From Pseudomonas sp. KBW05 (GTDB taxonomy: Bacteria > Pseudomonadota > Gammaproteobacteria > Pseudomonadales > Pseudomonadaceae), in NCBI RefSeq assembly GCF_003852405.1, contig NZ_QAJM01000007.1, positions 388,116 through 452,115 on the forward strand: a stretch of 64,000 nucleotides of DNA, given 5' to 3'. Numbering within the stretch: position 1 is the stretch's first letter; each line of letters opens with the position of its first letter. The position numbers and the translations under genes were made by a program. The notes under the pieces were generated by a model that saw only the letters and a program-made list of their open reading frames with translations, was not told the origin of the DNA and did not search any database. Below, piece after piece: positions 39,186-48,493 of this stretch.

Positions 39186-39743
39186 ATGTTTCGTCGTATC
39201 GCAACGCTCGCTTTTTTAGTGCTGCTGGGCGGTTGCCAGAGCAATCAGGTCAACCACGATTTTGACGCCAGCCGCGACTTCGGCGCCTACCGCAACTGGG
39301 CCTGGAAAGATCCGGCCCTGCAATACCGCCCGGATGATCCGCGGATCAAGAGCGACCTCACCGAACAACGCATCCGCCAGGCCGTCGGCGAGCAGCTCGA
39401 CCAGCGCGGCCTGCGCCCGGCGGCGCCAGGCACCAAGGCGGACCTGAACGTGCAGGCCTACCTGATCGTCGAAGACCGCCAGCAACAAGTCACCACCAAC
39501 TACGGCGGCGCCTGGGGCGGGCCGTGGAATGGCTACTGGGGCGCGCCGATGTACAACGAAACGCGCAACATCACCTACAAGGTGGCGACCATCCAGATCG
39601 ACCTGCTCGACGGCAAGGACGGCAAGCTGGTGTGGCGCGGCAGTGACGAACAGATGATGGCCAGCACGCCGAACCCGCAGGATCGCAGCAATGCCATTCG
39701 CACGACGGTGACTAAAATTCTCTCCAACTACCCGCCACACTGA
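39186..39743 (+). CDS. DUF4136 lipoprotein (second of a pair)
   Basis: A 185-residue lipoprotein with lipobox LGGC (Cys about residue 17) and a DUF4136 domain: FDASRDFGAYRNWAWKD near residue 25, QLDQRGLRP near residue 75 and a Trp/Gly-rich loop (GGAWGGPWNGYWGAP). The same layout as the preceding gene points to tandem duplication. GGAG precedes the ATG. Confidence 0.85.
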   Translation: MFRRIATLAFLVLLGGCQSNQVNHDFDASRDFGAYRNWAWKDPALQYRPDDPRIKSDLTEQRIRQAVGEQLDQRGLRPAAPGTKADLNVQAYLIVEDRQQQVTTNYGGAWGGPWNGYWGAPMYNETRNITYKVATIQIDLLDGKDGKLVWRGSDEQMMASTPNPQDRSNAIRTTVTKILSNYPPH

Positions 39744-39752
39744 GTCTCCCCT

Positions 39753-39855
39753 GTGGGAGCGGGCTTGTGTGGGAGCGGGCTTGCTCGCGAAGGCAGTGTG
39801 TCAGTCAGCACATCTGAATCTGATACTCCGCTTTCGCGAGCAAGCCCGCTCCCAC
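39753..39855. repeat. REP doublet at the left border of the Tad locus
   Basis: Symmetrical GTGGGAGCGGGCTTGCTCGC pair with an extra left half-site, nine bases past the second DUF4136 gene and 134 bases before tadG. Confidence 0.93.
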
Positions 39856-39896
39856 ATGGGCTTTTGCAGCGTACAAAGATCTCCATCGATCTCCAT

Positions 39897-39917
39897 CAGT
39901 CGCCTTTATGGCGACTG
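39897..39917. promoter_or_regulatory. Perfect hairpin in the tadG leader region
   Basis: CAGTCGCC and GGCGACTG pair over eight bases with a TTTAT loop, preceded by a tandem GATCTCCATC repeat. No T-run follows, so it is not a clear terminator. It may be an operator or the end of the upstream transcript. Confidence 0.4.
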
Positions 39918-39988
39918 GCCAGCGCACCCGCCAAGCCTTGTCTACACTCCACTGCAACTACGGAGAGTAAGCGCTAAAGGAGTGCTCG

Positions 39989-41998
39989 ATGTCTCCCCGA
40001 CTTCGTTCCAGGCAGCGTGGTGCGATTGGCTTGACGGCGGCCCTGACCCTTGGGCTGGCGCTGGTCTTCCTGTTGTTGGTCATCGACAGCGGGCGTCTGT
40101 ATCTGGAGAAGCGCAAGTTGCAGGGCATTGCCGATATGGCCGCCCTGGAAGCGGTGCAGCGCAATGGCAACTGCATTCCCGCCACCAACACCGCGCCGGT
40201 CTATGCGGGCGCCAGCGCCACGCGCAACGGCTATGTCATCCCCCCCGGCAATGCTCTGAACGTGAATTGCGGCACGCTGACCACCAACGCCAGCAACCTG
40301 CGCGTGTTCAGTGCCGACGCGACCAAGACCGACGCCATCCAGGTGGTCGCCTCGCGCCCGGTGCTGACCAGCGTCGCCGGAGGCGTGTGGTCGCTGTTCA
40401 ATGGCAATTCCTACAACCTGATGACCCAGTTGACGGCCAAGGCGGTTGCCGCGCCGAAGATCCTGCCGCCGCAGGCGCAGTTGACGATCAAAACTACATT
40501 GGCGACGGTTGATAGCACCAAGTCGGATGCGCTGGACCTGCTGTTTGGCAAGCTGCTGGGCGGCAACCTGTCGTTGGGCCTGGTGGGCTATCAAGGCCTG
40601 GCGGGCAGCGATATCAACCTGCTCAGCTACCTGAACCAGTTGGCGCTGAACGTGAACGTGCAGGCGGGCAATTACGATGAGTTGCTGGCCAAAAATCTCA
40701 AGATCGGTCAATTGATCGACGCCGCCGTCACGGTATTGCAGGCCGGTGGGGGGACCGCTTCGGTGGCGGCGGCGACGGCGCTGGGCCAGATCAAGGTATT
40801 GGTGGGGCCTGCCGACGTGACCTTGGGCACCCTCGTGCAATTGCAGGCCGGGGCGGTGTCTTCGGGGCTCAACACCACGGTGAATGCGTTGCAGCTGGCG
40901 CAAGCCTTTGTGCAGTTGGCCAACAAGACCAACGGCGTGGTGGCCGAGATACCGGTGACGATCCCGGGGGTCAATGTGAGCGTCAAGGTCAAAGTCATTC
41001 AGCCGCCGCAGTTGTCGTCGATTGGCGACCCTACGTATGCCAAGAATAAAACCGATGCGGCCACGCGCATCTATGTGCGCACCGCCCAGGTCAGCGTGGG
41101 CCTGACGGTGTCCTTGCCGCTGCTCGCAACACCGTTGGTCAATACGGCTTTGAACGGCTTGGTCAGCCCGCTTTCCGACGTGCTGAACAATTTGCTCAGC
41201 CTGAACCTGGCTGGGACGCTCAGTTCAGTCTTCTGCGCGATTGGCGGCACCCCTTGTCAGAGCACTGACTTGAGGCTGCTGTCGTCCGCGACCAACCCGT
41301 CGGTGCCCAGTGTGGATGTGGTCCTCGAACTGGGCAGCGCGGAAAGCTATGTCACTGGTTTCACCTGCGCGAGCGACGCGACCAAAACCCTGACCACCCA
41401 AACCAACGCCTCGGTGGTGACCATCAAGGTCGGCGAGAGCCCGACGCTGAGCGATTCGCTAGGTGCGAGCCCGCCCTTGAATCCGGTGCCGCCGCTGCCG
41501 GTGATCGATATCGGTGCGATTACCTGCCTCAAACCGCTGCTCGGGCTCGGCCCAACCACCTGTGATCCAGCCTCCCGCAAGCCGTTTTATGGCGGCGGCA
41601 TAGGCGTGACCATCGATCCTGCCGTGGGCACCCAAACCGCGTCCGGTGGGGTCTACACCTATCCCCAGCCACCGGAGATCAAGCAGCCAGCGCTGTATCA
41701 TTCGCTATCGACCACCAACCTGGTGACGTCCCTCGGCACCGCGTTGAAAACCGGGCTGAAGTTCCAGGTCTACCAACCCACAGGGTTCAACCTGTTGGGC
41801 TCGCTTTTGGTCACCAGCGGCGCGTTGCTCAATAACTTGACGTCCACACTGGGCGGTGTGATTGGCAACGTGCTCGGCCCGATTGTCGATCCACTGGTGA
41901 ATGGTTTGCTGACGACCCTGGGCATCAACCTGAACCAGGTTGAAGTCGGCGCCAACCTCAGTTGCAAGCCCCATGGCCAGGCAGCATTGGTGAACTAG
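39989..41998 (+). CDS. tadG: TadG-like protein of the Flp/Tad pilus locus
   Basis: A 669-residue protein. Residues 1-60 have the TadE/TadG-type N-terminus (RQRGAIGLTAALTLGLALVF, then DSGRLYLEKRKLQGIADMAAL), an inner-membrane anchor followed by the pilin-like helix. The rest is extracytoplasmic and rich in Leu/Gly/Asn/Val repeats with several cysteine pairs. TadG is a minor assembly component of type IVb pili. AAAGGAG is eight bases before the ATG. Its stop overlaps the stop of the convergent pprA. In P. aeruginosa tadG lies between pprB and the tadD operon, so its position here differs. Confidence 0.82.
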   Translation: MSPRLRSRQRGAIGLTAALTLGLALVFLLLVIDSGRLYLEKRKLQGIADMAALEAVQRNGNCIPATNTAPVYAGASATRNGYVIPPGNALNVNCGTLTTNASNLRVFSADATKTDAIQVVASRPVLTSVAGGVWSLFNGNSYNLMTQLTAKAVAAPKILPPQAQLTIKTTLATVDSTKSDALDLLFGKLLGGNLSLGLVGYQGLAGSDINLLSYLNQLALNVNVQAGNYDELLAKNLKIGQLIDAAVTVLQAGGGTASVAAATALGQIKVLVGPADVTLGTLVQLQAGAVSSGLNTTVNALQLAQAFVQLANKTNGVVAEIPVTIPGVNVSVKVKVIQPPQLSSIGDPTYAKNKTDAATRIYVRTAQVSVGLTVSLPLLATPLVNTALNGLVSPLSDVLNNLLSLNLAGTLSSVFCAIGGTPCQSTDLRLLSSATNPSVPSVDVVLELGSAESYVTGFTCASDATKTLTTQTNASVVTIKVGESPTLSDSLGASPPLNPVPPLPVIDIGAITCLKPLLGLGPTTCDPASRKPFYGGGIGVTIDPAVGTQTASGGVYTYPQPPEIKQPALYHSLSTTNLVTSLGTALKTGLKFQVYQPTGFNLLGSLLVTSGALLNNLTSTLGGVIGNVLGPIVDPLVNGLLTTLGINLNQVEVGANLSCKPHGQAALVN

Positions 41999-44727
41999 GC
42001 CAGCGGCAACTCCACGCAGAACTGCGCGCCGTGCTCGCCGTTGCTGACGCTCAGGCGGCCGCCCATGTTCTCCACAATGCCGTAGCTCACCGACAAGCCG
42101 AGCCCGGTGCCCACGCCAATTGGCTTGGTGGTGAAGAACGGTTCGAAGATCCGCTCCAGCAAACGCGGGTCGATGCCGCCACCGTTGTCTTCGACCCAGA
42201 TGCGCACGTGGCTGGCGTCATGTTCGCTGTGCACGGCGATCCACGGGCGCAGGTCCGGCTGTTTTTCCCGTTGGCTGAGCAACGCGTCGCGGGCGTTGAC
42301 CATCAGGTTGATCAGCACTTGCTCCAGCTGATCGACGTAACCTTTGACCTGCACCGTGAAGCCCGCCGGTGTCAGGCGCACATCCACGCCCTTGCCGCGC
42401 AGGCCTTCGCTGAGCAGGGACAAGGTGCCTTCCACCGCCTGCGCCGGGTCGAAAGGCTGTTGCTCGATTTCCGAGCGCCGGCCGAACACGCGCATATGGT
42501 CCACCACCCGCGCGGCGCGCTGCACCTGGGTGTCGATGCGCTGGAGTTTTTCGCTCAGGTAGTCGATCTGCACCTCGCCGCTGCTCAGGCGTTTGAGCAC
42601 ATTGGCGATGGCCATGCGCATCACGTTCAGCGGCTGGTTGATCTCGTGGGCCAGGCCCGTGGCCATTTCGCCAAGGGTGGCCATTTTCGCGCTTTGCGTC
42701 AGTTGCTGCTGGGAGCGGCGCACTTCGGTGTTGTCGCGGCCCACGGCCTGCACTTCCACCAGCGCGCCGTTCTCATCGAAGACGCCACGGTCCGACCACA
42801 CCCACCAGGCATGCGCACGCCCCGGCAGTTGCAGGCTGATTTCGGCGGTGCTGACCGGGAATTCCGGGCTCAGTTGGCCGATGCGCTGCACGAAGCTTGC
42901 GCGTTGCTCATCCGACAGCCAGTCGGCCAGGTTCAGCCTAGGCAATTGCTCGGGTTGGCACTCCAGGTAATTGGCCAGCGGGGTGTTGCCGAAGGTCAGT
43001 GTCAGGTCGGGGCGGTAGCGACAAATCATCGCCGGCGAGTCCTCCACCAGGATGCGGTAGCGCTCTTCGCTTTGCTTGACCTGCTCGGCGGCCAGGGTCG
43101 CCTCGGTGACGTCCAGCCACAGGCCCACGGCTTCCACCGGCAGGCCGAGGTCGTCGCGCAGCAACTTGGCTTCGTCGAGCAACCAGTGATAATTGCCGAG
43201 TTTGTCCTGGACCCGATAACGACTGCGTACGCTGCCTTCGCGCAGCAATTGGCGGGTGCGTTCGAAGTACAGGTCGCGGTCGTCGGGATGCAGCCATTCG
43301 ATCAGGCTGGCCGGGGTGCATTCGGCCAGGGTGCGACCGAGCAAGGGCAGCAGGCTGTCGCTGAAAAACAGTGGTTGCAGGGTGCCTTCGACATAGCGCT
43401 GCACGTAGATGATCGCCGGCGCGCTGGCGATCAGGTTGTCCAGGCGCGCATGGGCGGCGGCGGCTTGTTGCTGCTGGTTCTTGATGTCGCTGATGTCCAG
43501 CATGAAGCCGATCAGCCGGCGGTTATTGCCCACGCCCAGCGCCTGGCCCTGCACGCGATACCACACCGGGTTGTGTGCCGCGTCGAGGCGGTGCAGGCGC
43601 ACGCTGGTGGACAGCGGTTTGCTCAGGGTCTGCAAGTCTTGCAGGCGGCTGGCGAGTTCCTGGCGGTCGGCGGGGTGGAACAGCAGCAACCAGTCGGCCA
43701 TGGCCAGGCGTGTGGTCGGGGCGTCTGGGTTGAGGTGTTGCTGTAGTTGCGGCGCCAGCTGGATGTCTTCGCCGTGGTTGGGCAACTCCCACCAACCGGT
43801 TCCGAGCAAGCCTTGCAGGGCTTCCAGGCGATCCAGTTGTTGCTGGTGACGCTGTTCGCGCAGCCGGCTGAGCAACGGCGCGGCGAGGGCGGCGGCCAGT
43901 TGCAGCCAGTCGCGCGCAAAGGCGTCCTCAGCGTGGAAGAAGCCGCATAACAGCCACGCGGCGACGCCATGATCATCGCGATAGGGCACCAGGAAACCCT
44001 CGGCATTGCCGAAAATCCCCTGCAGGCGTGGATGCTCGCTGTGGCCGTGGTTGTGGGTCAGGTGCACAGGGGCGGTGCCACCGAGGCTATCCAGAGCGCC
44101 GCCGAGGAGTTGGCCGTCGCGCCACAACAGTGGGGCGTCAAAGGCGCGGTACTGGCTGTGGACCTGCCAGCCCTGGTCCTGTTCATCGAGCAGGGCGATG
44201 GCGACGCAGGGCACCTGGAAGTGCTGGGCGATGCTGTGCAGGTTGTCCTGCACGACCTCCGGCAGGCGGGTCAGGCTGCACACGCGCAGGCGTTCGCTGA
44301 TCTGCGCGCTGAGCAACTGGTGGCGCTCGCGGGTGTCAGCCTGCTGGCGGTGGGCGAGCAAGTCGCCGATATCCAACAGCAGCAAGCGCCAGCCATCGCC
44401 TTGGGGTTGTAGCCAGCCACGGGTGTGCAGGGCGCTGCCGGCAAACCCGTGGAAGTCCAGGTCAAGGACCTGCCCCTGCCAGTCGGCGGGGCTGCCTTCG
44501 ATGACCACGGCACTGTGGGCACACAGGTAGTCCAGCAATGGGACGAGTTGTTGCGCGGTAGTGTGCTTGACCAGGCGATGGCGCAGGGCTCCGTGGATGT
44601 GCAGGACGCGGCCGAGGGCGTCCAGGTCGATCTGCAAACCGGCGTAGGCGGGCACCTGGGTCGTTTGTATTGGGACCTCGGGCGGGCGGCCGAGGAGGCG
44701 GTCGAAGAACTTTTCCCCCGAGGTCAA
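41995..44727 (-). CDS. pprA: PprA-like sensor histidine kinase
   Basis: A 910-residue soluble-looking kinase without obvious transmembrane helices. A GAF-like region lies at about 160-310 ([20 protein letters not shown]). Three PAS-type segments follow (about 315-430, 440-560 and 565-680; second and third with [11 protein letters not shown] and [11 protein letters not shown]). Then come HisKA with HEINQPLN (His near 694) and an HATPase domain with [21 protein letters not shown] and [18 protein letters not shown]. It is the presumed partner of PprB, which activates Tad pilus genes in P. aeruginosa. The apparent start is TTG, overlapping the tadF stop (TTGA), which implies coupling with tadF. 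Confidence 0.82.
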   Translation of the reverse strand: MTSGEKFFDRLLGRPPEVPIQTTQVPAYAGLQIDLDALGRVLHIHGALRHRLVKHTTAQQLVPLLDYLCAHSAVVIEGSPADWQGQVLDLDFHGFAGSALHTRGWLQPQGDGWRLLLLDIGDLLAHRQQADTRERHQLLSAQISERLRVCSLTRLPEVVQDNLHSIAQHFQVPCVAIALLDEQDQGWQVHSQYRAFDAPLLWRDGQLLGGALDSLGGTAPVHLTHNHGHSEHPRLQGIFGNAEGFLVPYRDDHGVAAWLLCGFFHAEDAFARDWLQLAAALAAPLLSRLREQRHQQQLDRLEALQGLLGTGWWELPNHGEDIQLAPQLQQHLNPDAPTTRLAMADWLLLFHPADRQELASRLQDLQTLSKPLSTSVRLHRLDAAHNPVWYRVQGQALGVGNNRRLIGFMLDISDIKNQQQQAAAAHARLDNLIASAPAIIYVQRYVEGTLQPLFFSDSLLPLLGRTLAECTPASLIEWLHPDDRDLYFERTRQLLREGSVRSRYRVQDKLGNYHWLLDEAKLLRDDLGLPVEAVGLWLDVTEATLAAEQVKQSEERYRILVEDSPAMICRYRPDLTLTFGNTPLANYLECQPEQLPRLNLADWLSDEQRASFVQRIGQLSPEFPVSTAEISLQLPGRAHAWWVWSDRGVFDENGALVEVQAVGRDNTEVRRSQQQLTQSAKMATLGEMATGLAHEINQPLNVMRMAIANVLKRLSSGEVQIDYLSEKLQRIDTQVQRAARVVDHMRVFGRRSEIEQQPFDPAQAVEGTLSLLSEGLRGKGVDVRLTPAGFTVQVKGYVDQLEQVLINLMVNARDALLSQREKQPDLRPWIAVHSEHDASHVRIWVEDNGGGIDPRLLERIFEPFFTTKPIGVGTGLGLSVSYGIVENMGGRLSVSNGEHGAQFCVELPLA

Positions 44728-45161
44728 AATTGCAGGCTCGCTTGGGCCGAGAGCGTCGTTGGCAGGTTGGGCACGGTGCCAAAGCCCGGCAGCACGAGGA
44801 AAGGCAGCACGTTTTTGAGGTTACTGGAGGGGTAGTTGATCTGCACGGTCAGCAGGTTGGCCGAGAAGCTCGTGGTGATGTAGGCCGGCACGAATTTGAA
44901 CGCGGGCGGCAGCCACTGCAATTGGGCCTGGGCGCCCGCCACCGCGCGGGCTTGCACGGCGGCGGCGTAACCGGGGGTGGTGGGGTCCAGCGCGACGCTG
45001 CGCCGCACGCCTTCAGCCGTTGCCTGGTTGAACGACTGCAAAAGCAGTAACGGCAGGCTATAGCTGACCAGGCCATAGAACACGGCGAAAAAGAGCATGA
45101 ACACCAGCGCGAATTCAATCGCGGCGGCACCTTTCTGTTTTCTAGGGAGGCCCTTTCTCAT
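44724..45161 (-). CDS. tadF: TadF, minor pilin-like (TadE/F family)
   Basis: A 145-residue protein with a basic N-terminus and the TadE-like segment KQKGAAAIEFALVFMLFFAV, which resembles a prepilin cleavage site (G followed by AAAIEF) and would be processed by the neighbouring peptidase. The rest is extracytoplasmic. ATG 45161 was preferred; a GTG eight codons upstream also exists. It overlaps pprA by four bases and is divergent from fppA. Confidence 0.85.
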   Translation of the reverse strand: MRKGLPRKQKGAAAIEFALVFMLFFAVFYGLVSYSLPLLLLQSFNQATAEGVRRSVALDPTTPGYAAAVQARAVAGAQAQLQWLPPAFKFVPAYITTSFSANLLTVQINYPSSNLKNVLPFLVLPGFGTVPNLPTTLSAQASLQF

Positions 45162-45233
45162 GACTGCGTCTACCCTGACTACCACTACCTGATATCAGCA
45201 TAGAATCATTCAGCAAAAAGGGATTTTTTTTAC

Positions 45234-45719
45234 GTGATTCAGAGCCTCTTTCTGTTCGCTTGGCTGGCGTTGTGCGCTGCGCAAGATATCCGTCAACGGC
45301 AGATCGCCAATCCCCTGACACTCGGTGCGTTCCTGCTGGCCCTGGTCTACCTGCTGTGGAGCGGCACCACCTGGCTGGGCGCCACGCCGGCCGAAGGCGG
45401 TTGGGCGTTTGCCCTGGCTGTGCTGTTCACCTTGCCCGGTTATGCGTTGGGGCGCCTCGGCGCTGCGGACGTAAAACTGCTGGCGGCCCTCGCGCTGGCG
45501 ACCAATTGCGAGTATTTGCTGGGCACTTTTATCGGCGCTGGATTGGCCAGTGCAGCCTGGTTGCTACTGGCGCCAAAATTGTGGCCGCTAATGAATCAAG
45601 GGGTTAGAGACACCCTTCGCTACCTGGGGCCCAAGCAGTCAAAAAAACAACCCTTTGCCCCGTTTTTACTGGTCGGGTTTACCCTCGCCTGGTTTTGGAT
45701 CCCTTTAGTCGCGACGTAG
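45234..45719 (+). CDS. fppA: FppA, Flp prepilin peptidase (TadV/CpaA family)
   Basis: A 161-residue membrane aspartyl protease that cleaves the leader of Flp prepilins. Four to five hydrophobic segments are seen. The first catalytic Asp is in CAAQDIRQRQIANPL near residue 17, the second in LGAADVKLLAALALA near residue 80. The second motif reads GAAD where the family usually has GxGD. The start is GTG at 45234, with AGGG well upstream. Divergent from tadF. Confidence 0.88.
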   Translation: MIQSLFLFAWLALCAAQDIRQRQIANPLTLGAFLLALVYLLWSGTTWLGATPAEGGWAFALAVLFTLPGYALGRLGAADVKLLAALALATNCEYLLGTFIGAGLASAAWLLLAPKLWPLMNQGVRDTLRYLGPKQSKKQPFAPFLLVGFTLAWFWIPLVAT

Positions 45720-45726
45720 GCTATCG

Positions 45727-45738
45727 CTATGTACATAG
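45727..45738. promoter_or_regulatory. Twelve-base palindrome upstream of pprB
   Basis: CTATGTACATAG is a perfect 12-base palindrome, 98 bases before the pprB start and eight bases after the fppA stop. It could be an operator for pprB; nothing else supports this. Confidence 0.3.
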
Positions 45739-45835
45739 TAGGAAAGTGCGTCTACGTTTATAGCTACGGTGTGCGAAATAGACGCTGTTGGCACGGATTG
45801 ATCAGACTTTGGCTTGCCCAGGCATGGAGTAGCGC

Positions 45836-46621
45836 GTGAACAAGCTTACCCCGCAAATGAAAGTGCTCGTGGTCGACGATCAGCCGTTGATCGTGGAAGA
45901 GTTGTGCGAATTCCTCGAAAGCAGTGGTTACCGTTGCGTGCCATGCCATTCCAGCCCGCAAGCCGTTGCGCGGTTTCGTGAAGACACCGAGATCGGCCTG
46001 GTGCTGTGCGATCTGCACATGCCGGACATGGACGGCATCGAACTGGTCCAGGAGCTGCAACGCATCGCCGGCAAGCAGCGCGCCTTTGAGGCGATCATGC
46101 TGACCGGTCGCGCTGACAAACAGGATGTGATCAAGGCGTTGCGTGCCGGGATTGCCGATTACTATCAAAAACCGATCAATCTCGACGAACTGCTCGAAGG
46201 CCTGCAACGCCAGGAGACAGCGTTGCGTGAGCGGCAAAAGGGCGTGGAACTGGGGCAACTGAATCAGAAGCTGCAGTTTCTGTCGGCCTCGATCGATGAC
46301 CTGTACCACGACCTCGACAAAGTGCGCAGCAGCCCGCAATCCGCCGGCCACGCTGCGTCGGACGATCTGGCAGACGCCGACAGCAGTGAAATGCCTGCCA
46401 TCTTCAAGCAGTTGTCCCCCCGCCAATTGGACGTGGCGCGCTTGGTCGGCAAAGGCCAGACCAACTATCAGATCGCCTGTGAGCTGGGCATCACCGAGAA
46501 CACGGTAAAACTCTACGTGTCCCAAGTGCTGCGCCTGACCCATATGCACAACCGCACGCAACTGGCGCTGGCGCTGTCACCGAGCAGTTCGTCGATACGC
46601 CAGCGCGTCACCGCCCATTAA
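45836..46621 (+). CDS. pprB: PprB, response regulator of the Tad/biofilm regulon
   Basis: A 261-residue NarL-type regulator: receiver domain (about 8-125, VLVVDDQPLIVEE, acceptor in LVLCDLHMPDMDG, Lys in YYQKPIN), a coiled linker with Leu/Gln-rich heptads, and a LuxR helix-turn-helix at about 197-250 (LSPRQLDVARLVGKGQTNYQ). In P. aeruginosa PprB activates flp-tad-rcp, the CupE pilus and a secreted adhesin. GTG start with GGAG six bases before it. Its stop overlaps that of the convergent DUF3613 gene. Confidence 0.87.
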   Translation: MNKLTPQMKVLVVDDQPLIVEELCEFLESSGYRCVPCHSSPQAVARFREDTEIGLVLCDLHMPDMDGIELVQELQRIAGKQRAFEAIMLTGRADKQDVIKALRAGIADYYQKPINLDELLEGLQRQETALRERQKGVELGQLNQKLQFLSASIDDLYHDLDKVRSSPQSAGHAASDDLADADSSEMPAIFKQLSPRQLDVARLVGKGQTNYQIACELGITENTVKLYVSQVLRLTHMHNRTQLALALSPSSSSIRQRVTAH

Positions 46622-46893
46622 TTACTGCTGCCACTACTCGCGGCGCCGCCCACTTTCTGGTCGTAGTATTCGGGAATAGGGTGTTTGTAACTATCAATCA
46701 ACCGTTGCATGGCCTGCTCGCGCTCAGCTGGCGTGGCCTTTTGCGGCGTTGATGTCGCCAACTGCCCTTTGATCTGTATTTGCAGCCAGCCTTCGGTCTG
46801 CCTCTGGTACACCGATGACGGCCCGGGTTCGATCGCCAGCGCGGTCAAGGGCAGGGTGGCCAACAGCAGGTGGGCGAGGGGTTTGAGTTTCAT
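46618..46893 (-). CDS. DUF3613 family periplasmic protein of the Tad locus
   Basis: A 91-residue protein with a signal peptide (MKLKPLAHLLLATLPLTALA) and a short domain matching DUF3613 (EGWLQIQIKGQ, then ATPAEREQAMQRLIDSY near residue 60). It corresponds to PA4298 and is found with Tad genes; its role is unknown. ATG 46893 gives the better signal peptide; another ATG is three codons upstream. Last gene of the rcpC operon, 13 bases after tadD. Confidence 0.82.
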   Translation of the reverse strand: MKLKPLAHLLLATLPLTALAIEPGPSSVYQRQTEGWLQIQIKGQLATSTPQKATPAEREQAMQRLIDSYKHPIPEYYDQKVGGAASSGSSN

Positions 46894-46906
46894 CGGGGGC
46901 ACTCCC

Positions 46907-47596
46907 TTATTTGACGGTCGCCACTTGACCCTTGGCGCGGGTTGCCGAGCCCTTGAGCTGCTCGGCGCGGGTCTGGGCCTGGTTGAACTGCTCGGGGCTC
47001 AAGTTGAAGCGGCTGACGAACTGCGACGCCTGCTTCCAGTTGTTCTGGTAAATCAGCAAGGTGACCATATTCACCGCCGCCAGCGAGTTGCTCTGATTGA
47101 GTTCCATCGCCGTGAGGAATTCGAAGCGGGCGTCTTCCATGCGCAGCTGGTTGAGGTAGACCACCCCCAGGTCATTGCGGATTTTTTCGTCGGTGGGCGA
47201 CAGTTTGGCTGCCCGTTGCAGGTGCTCCAGGGCTTGGCCGTTATCGCCCTTGGCCACCGCCAGTTGGCCCAAGCCATGTTCGCCCTCGGCGGCCAGGCAA
47301 GTGCCCAGCAGGCTGCGGTACATCGGCTCGGCCTCACTGCGGCCCAGCAGCCGGTACACCTTGGCCTTGCGCAGGCGCACTTGGGGTAGGTTGTCCGCCA
47401 TGTTTTGCAGGTTGGCCAGGCTGGCGTGCAGCTTGCCGTCATTGGCCATCTCATCGGCGAGGTTCAGCGACAACTCCTGGTCCGAACTGGGCTTGGAGCA
47501 ACTGCTGGCGCCGGCAAAGCCCGACCAGGGCGTCTGGCCCATGTTCGCGCAACCGCTCATCAACAACACGCTGCAGGCGGCAATCAGTAATTTCAT
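46907..47596 (-). CDS. tadD: TadD, TPR lipoprotein of Tad pilus assembly
   Basis: A 229-residue lipoprotein with lipobox MSGC (Cys about residue 16) and three to four tetratricopeptide repeats (HGLGQLAVAKGDNGQALEHL near residue 105, LGVVYLNQLRMEDARFEF near residue 145). TadD homologues help insert or stabilise the RcpA secretin in the outer membrane. Start at the ATG giving MKLLIAACSVLLMSGC. Between tadC (11-base gap) and the DUF3613 gene. Confidence 0.88.
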   Translation of the reverse strand: MKLLIAACSVLLMSGCANMGQTPWSGFAGASSCSKPSSDQELSLNLADEMANDGKLHASLANLQNMADNLPQVRLRKAKVYRLLGRSEAEPMYRSLLGTCLAAEGEHGLGQLAVAKGDNGQALEHLQRAAKLSPTDEKIRNDLGVVYLNQLRMEDARFEFLTAMELNQSNSLAAVNMVTLLIYQNNWKQASQFVSRFNLSPEQFNQAQTRAEQLKGSATRAKGQVATVK

Positions 47597-47607
47597 GGTG
47601 CGTCCTC

Positions 47608-48492
47608 TCAAGGCCCCATGGCCTTGGAAATGGCGATAAACCCAGGGCCGGCCAGTACGATCAATAGCGCGGGAAACAGAAAGACCATCATCACGACCGA
47701 CATCTTGGCCGACATCTTGGAAATATATTCCTGCATGCGGGTCAGGCGCCGGTCATCCAGCAGTTGCTTGAGCGCCTGCAACGACTTCATCGCGCCGCCG
47801 CCTTGATACAACAGCTGTTGCAGGATCGCGCACGTGTCGCTGAACTCATCCACGCTGAGCATCAGGCTGGTCTTGCTCAGCTCTTCGCCCAGCTCCAGGC
47901 CCGAGTCCACACGTGCCAACACCAGGCGCAGTTCCGAAGTCAGCACCGGCAGCAATTGCTGGGCTTCGTTGGACATGACCCGCAGGGTCTGCTCTACGGC
48001 CATGCCCGACTCGAACAGAATGCGCAGCAACGGGATAAAGGTCGAAACCTCCTGGGAAATTTGCTCCTGGCGCCGCTTGGCCACGGACGCCAGCACGCGC
48101 TTGGGCAGCAGATAGCCGGTGGCAAAGCCCAGGAATGGCGCGGGCCAGGCATGGGTGACATCCGGGAAAAACAGGCTTTGCAAGAGGATGGTCAGCCCGA
48201 GGAACAGGATCGGTGCGCCCACCTGGCAGGCCGCGAACAGCGAGCGTTGGCTGGCTTTTCTCCAGCCGATGCGGTTGAGCAGGACCTGGGTTTCGTTGTC
48301 CAGGCTGATGGTGCGCTGGCCGATCCGCGTGTTGCCCAGTTGGCGCAGCAAGTGCCCGACCTTGTCGTCGCGCACCGTGTCGCCTTGCAGTCGTTGGGTC
48401 ACCAGGCGTTGCTGGCGGCGCTGGCCGATCAGGTTGACGGCCACCAAGGCGAGCGCGGCGAGAAACAGCGCGATACTGATCAGCACGGCCAT
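47608..48492 (-). CDS. tadC: TadC, inner-membrane platform protein
   Basis: A 294-residue T2SSF-family protein with an N-terminal helix (VLISIALFLAALALVAVNLI), a cytoplasmic T2SSF domain with LLRILFESGMAVEQTLRVM near residue 145, and a C-terminal pair of helices ending VVMMVFLFPALLIVLAGPGF. With TadB it forms the membrane platform on which TadA acts. It starts one base after the tadB stop. Confidence 0.93.
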   Translation of the reverse strand: MAVLISIALFLAALALVAVNLIGQRRQQRLVTQRLQGDTVRDDKVGHLLRQLGNTRIGQRTISLDNETQVLLNRIGWRKASQRSLFAACQVGAPILFLGLTILLQSLFFPDVTHAWPAPFLGFATGYLLPKRVLASVAKRRQEQISQEVSTFIPLLRILFESGMAVEQTLRVMSNEAQQLLPVLTSELRLVLARVDSGLELGEELSKTSLMLSVDEFSDTCAILQQLLYQGGGAMKSLQALKQLLDDRRLTRMQEYISKMSAKMSVVMMVFLFPALLIVLAGPGFIAISKAMGP

Positions 48493-48493
48493 C

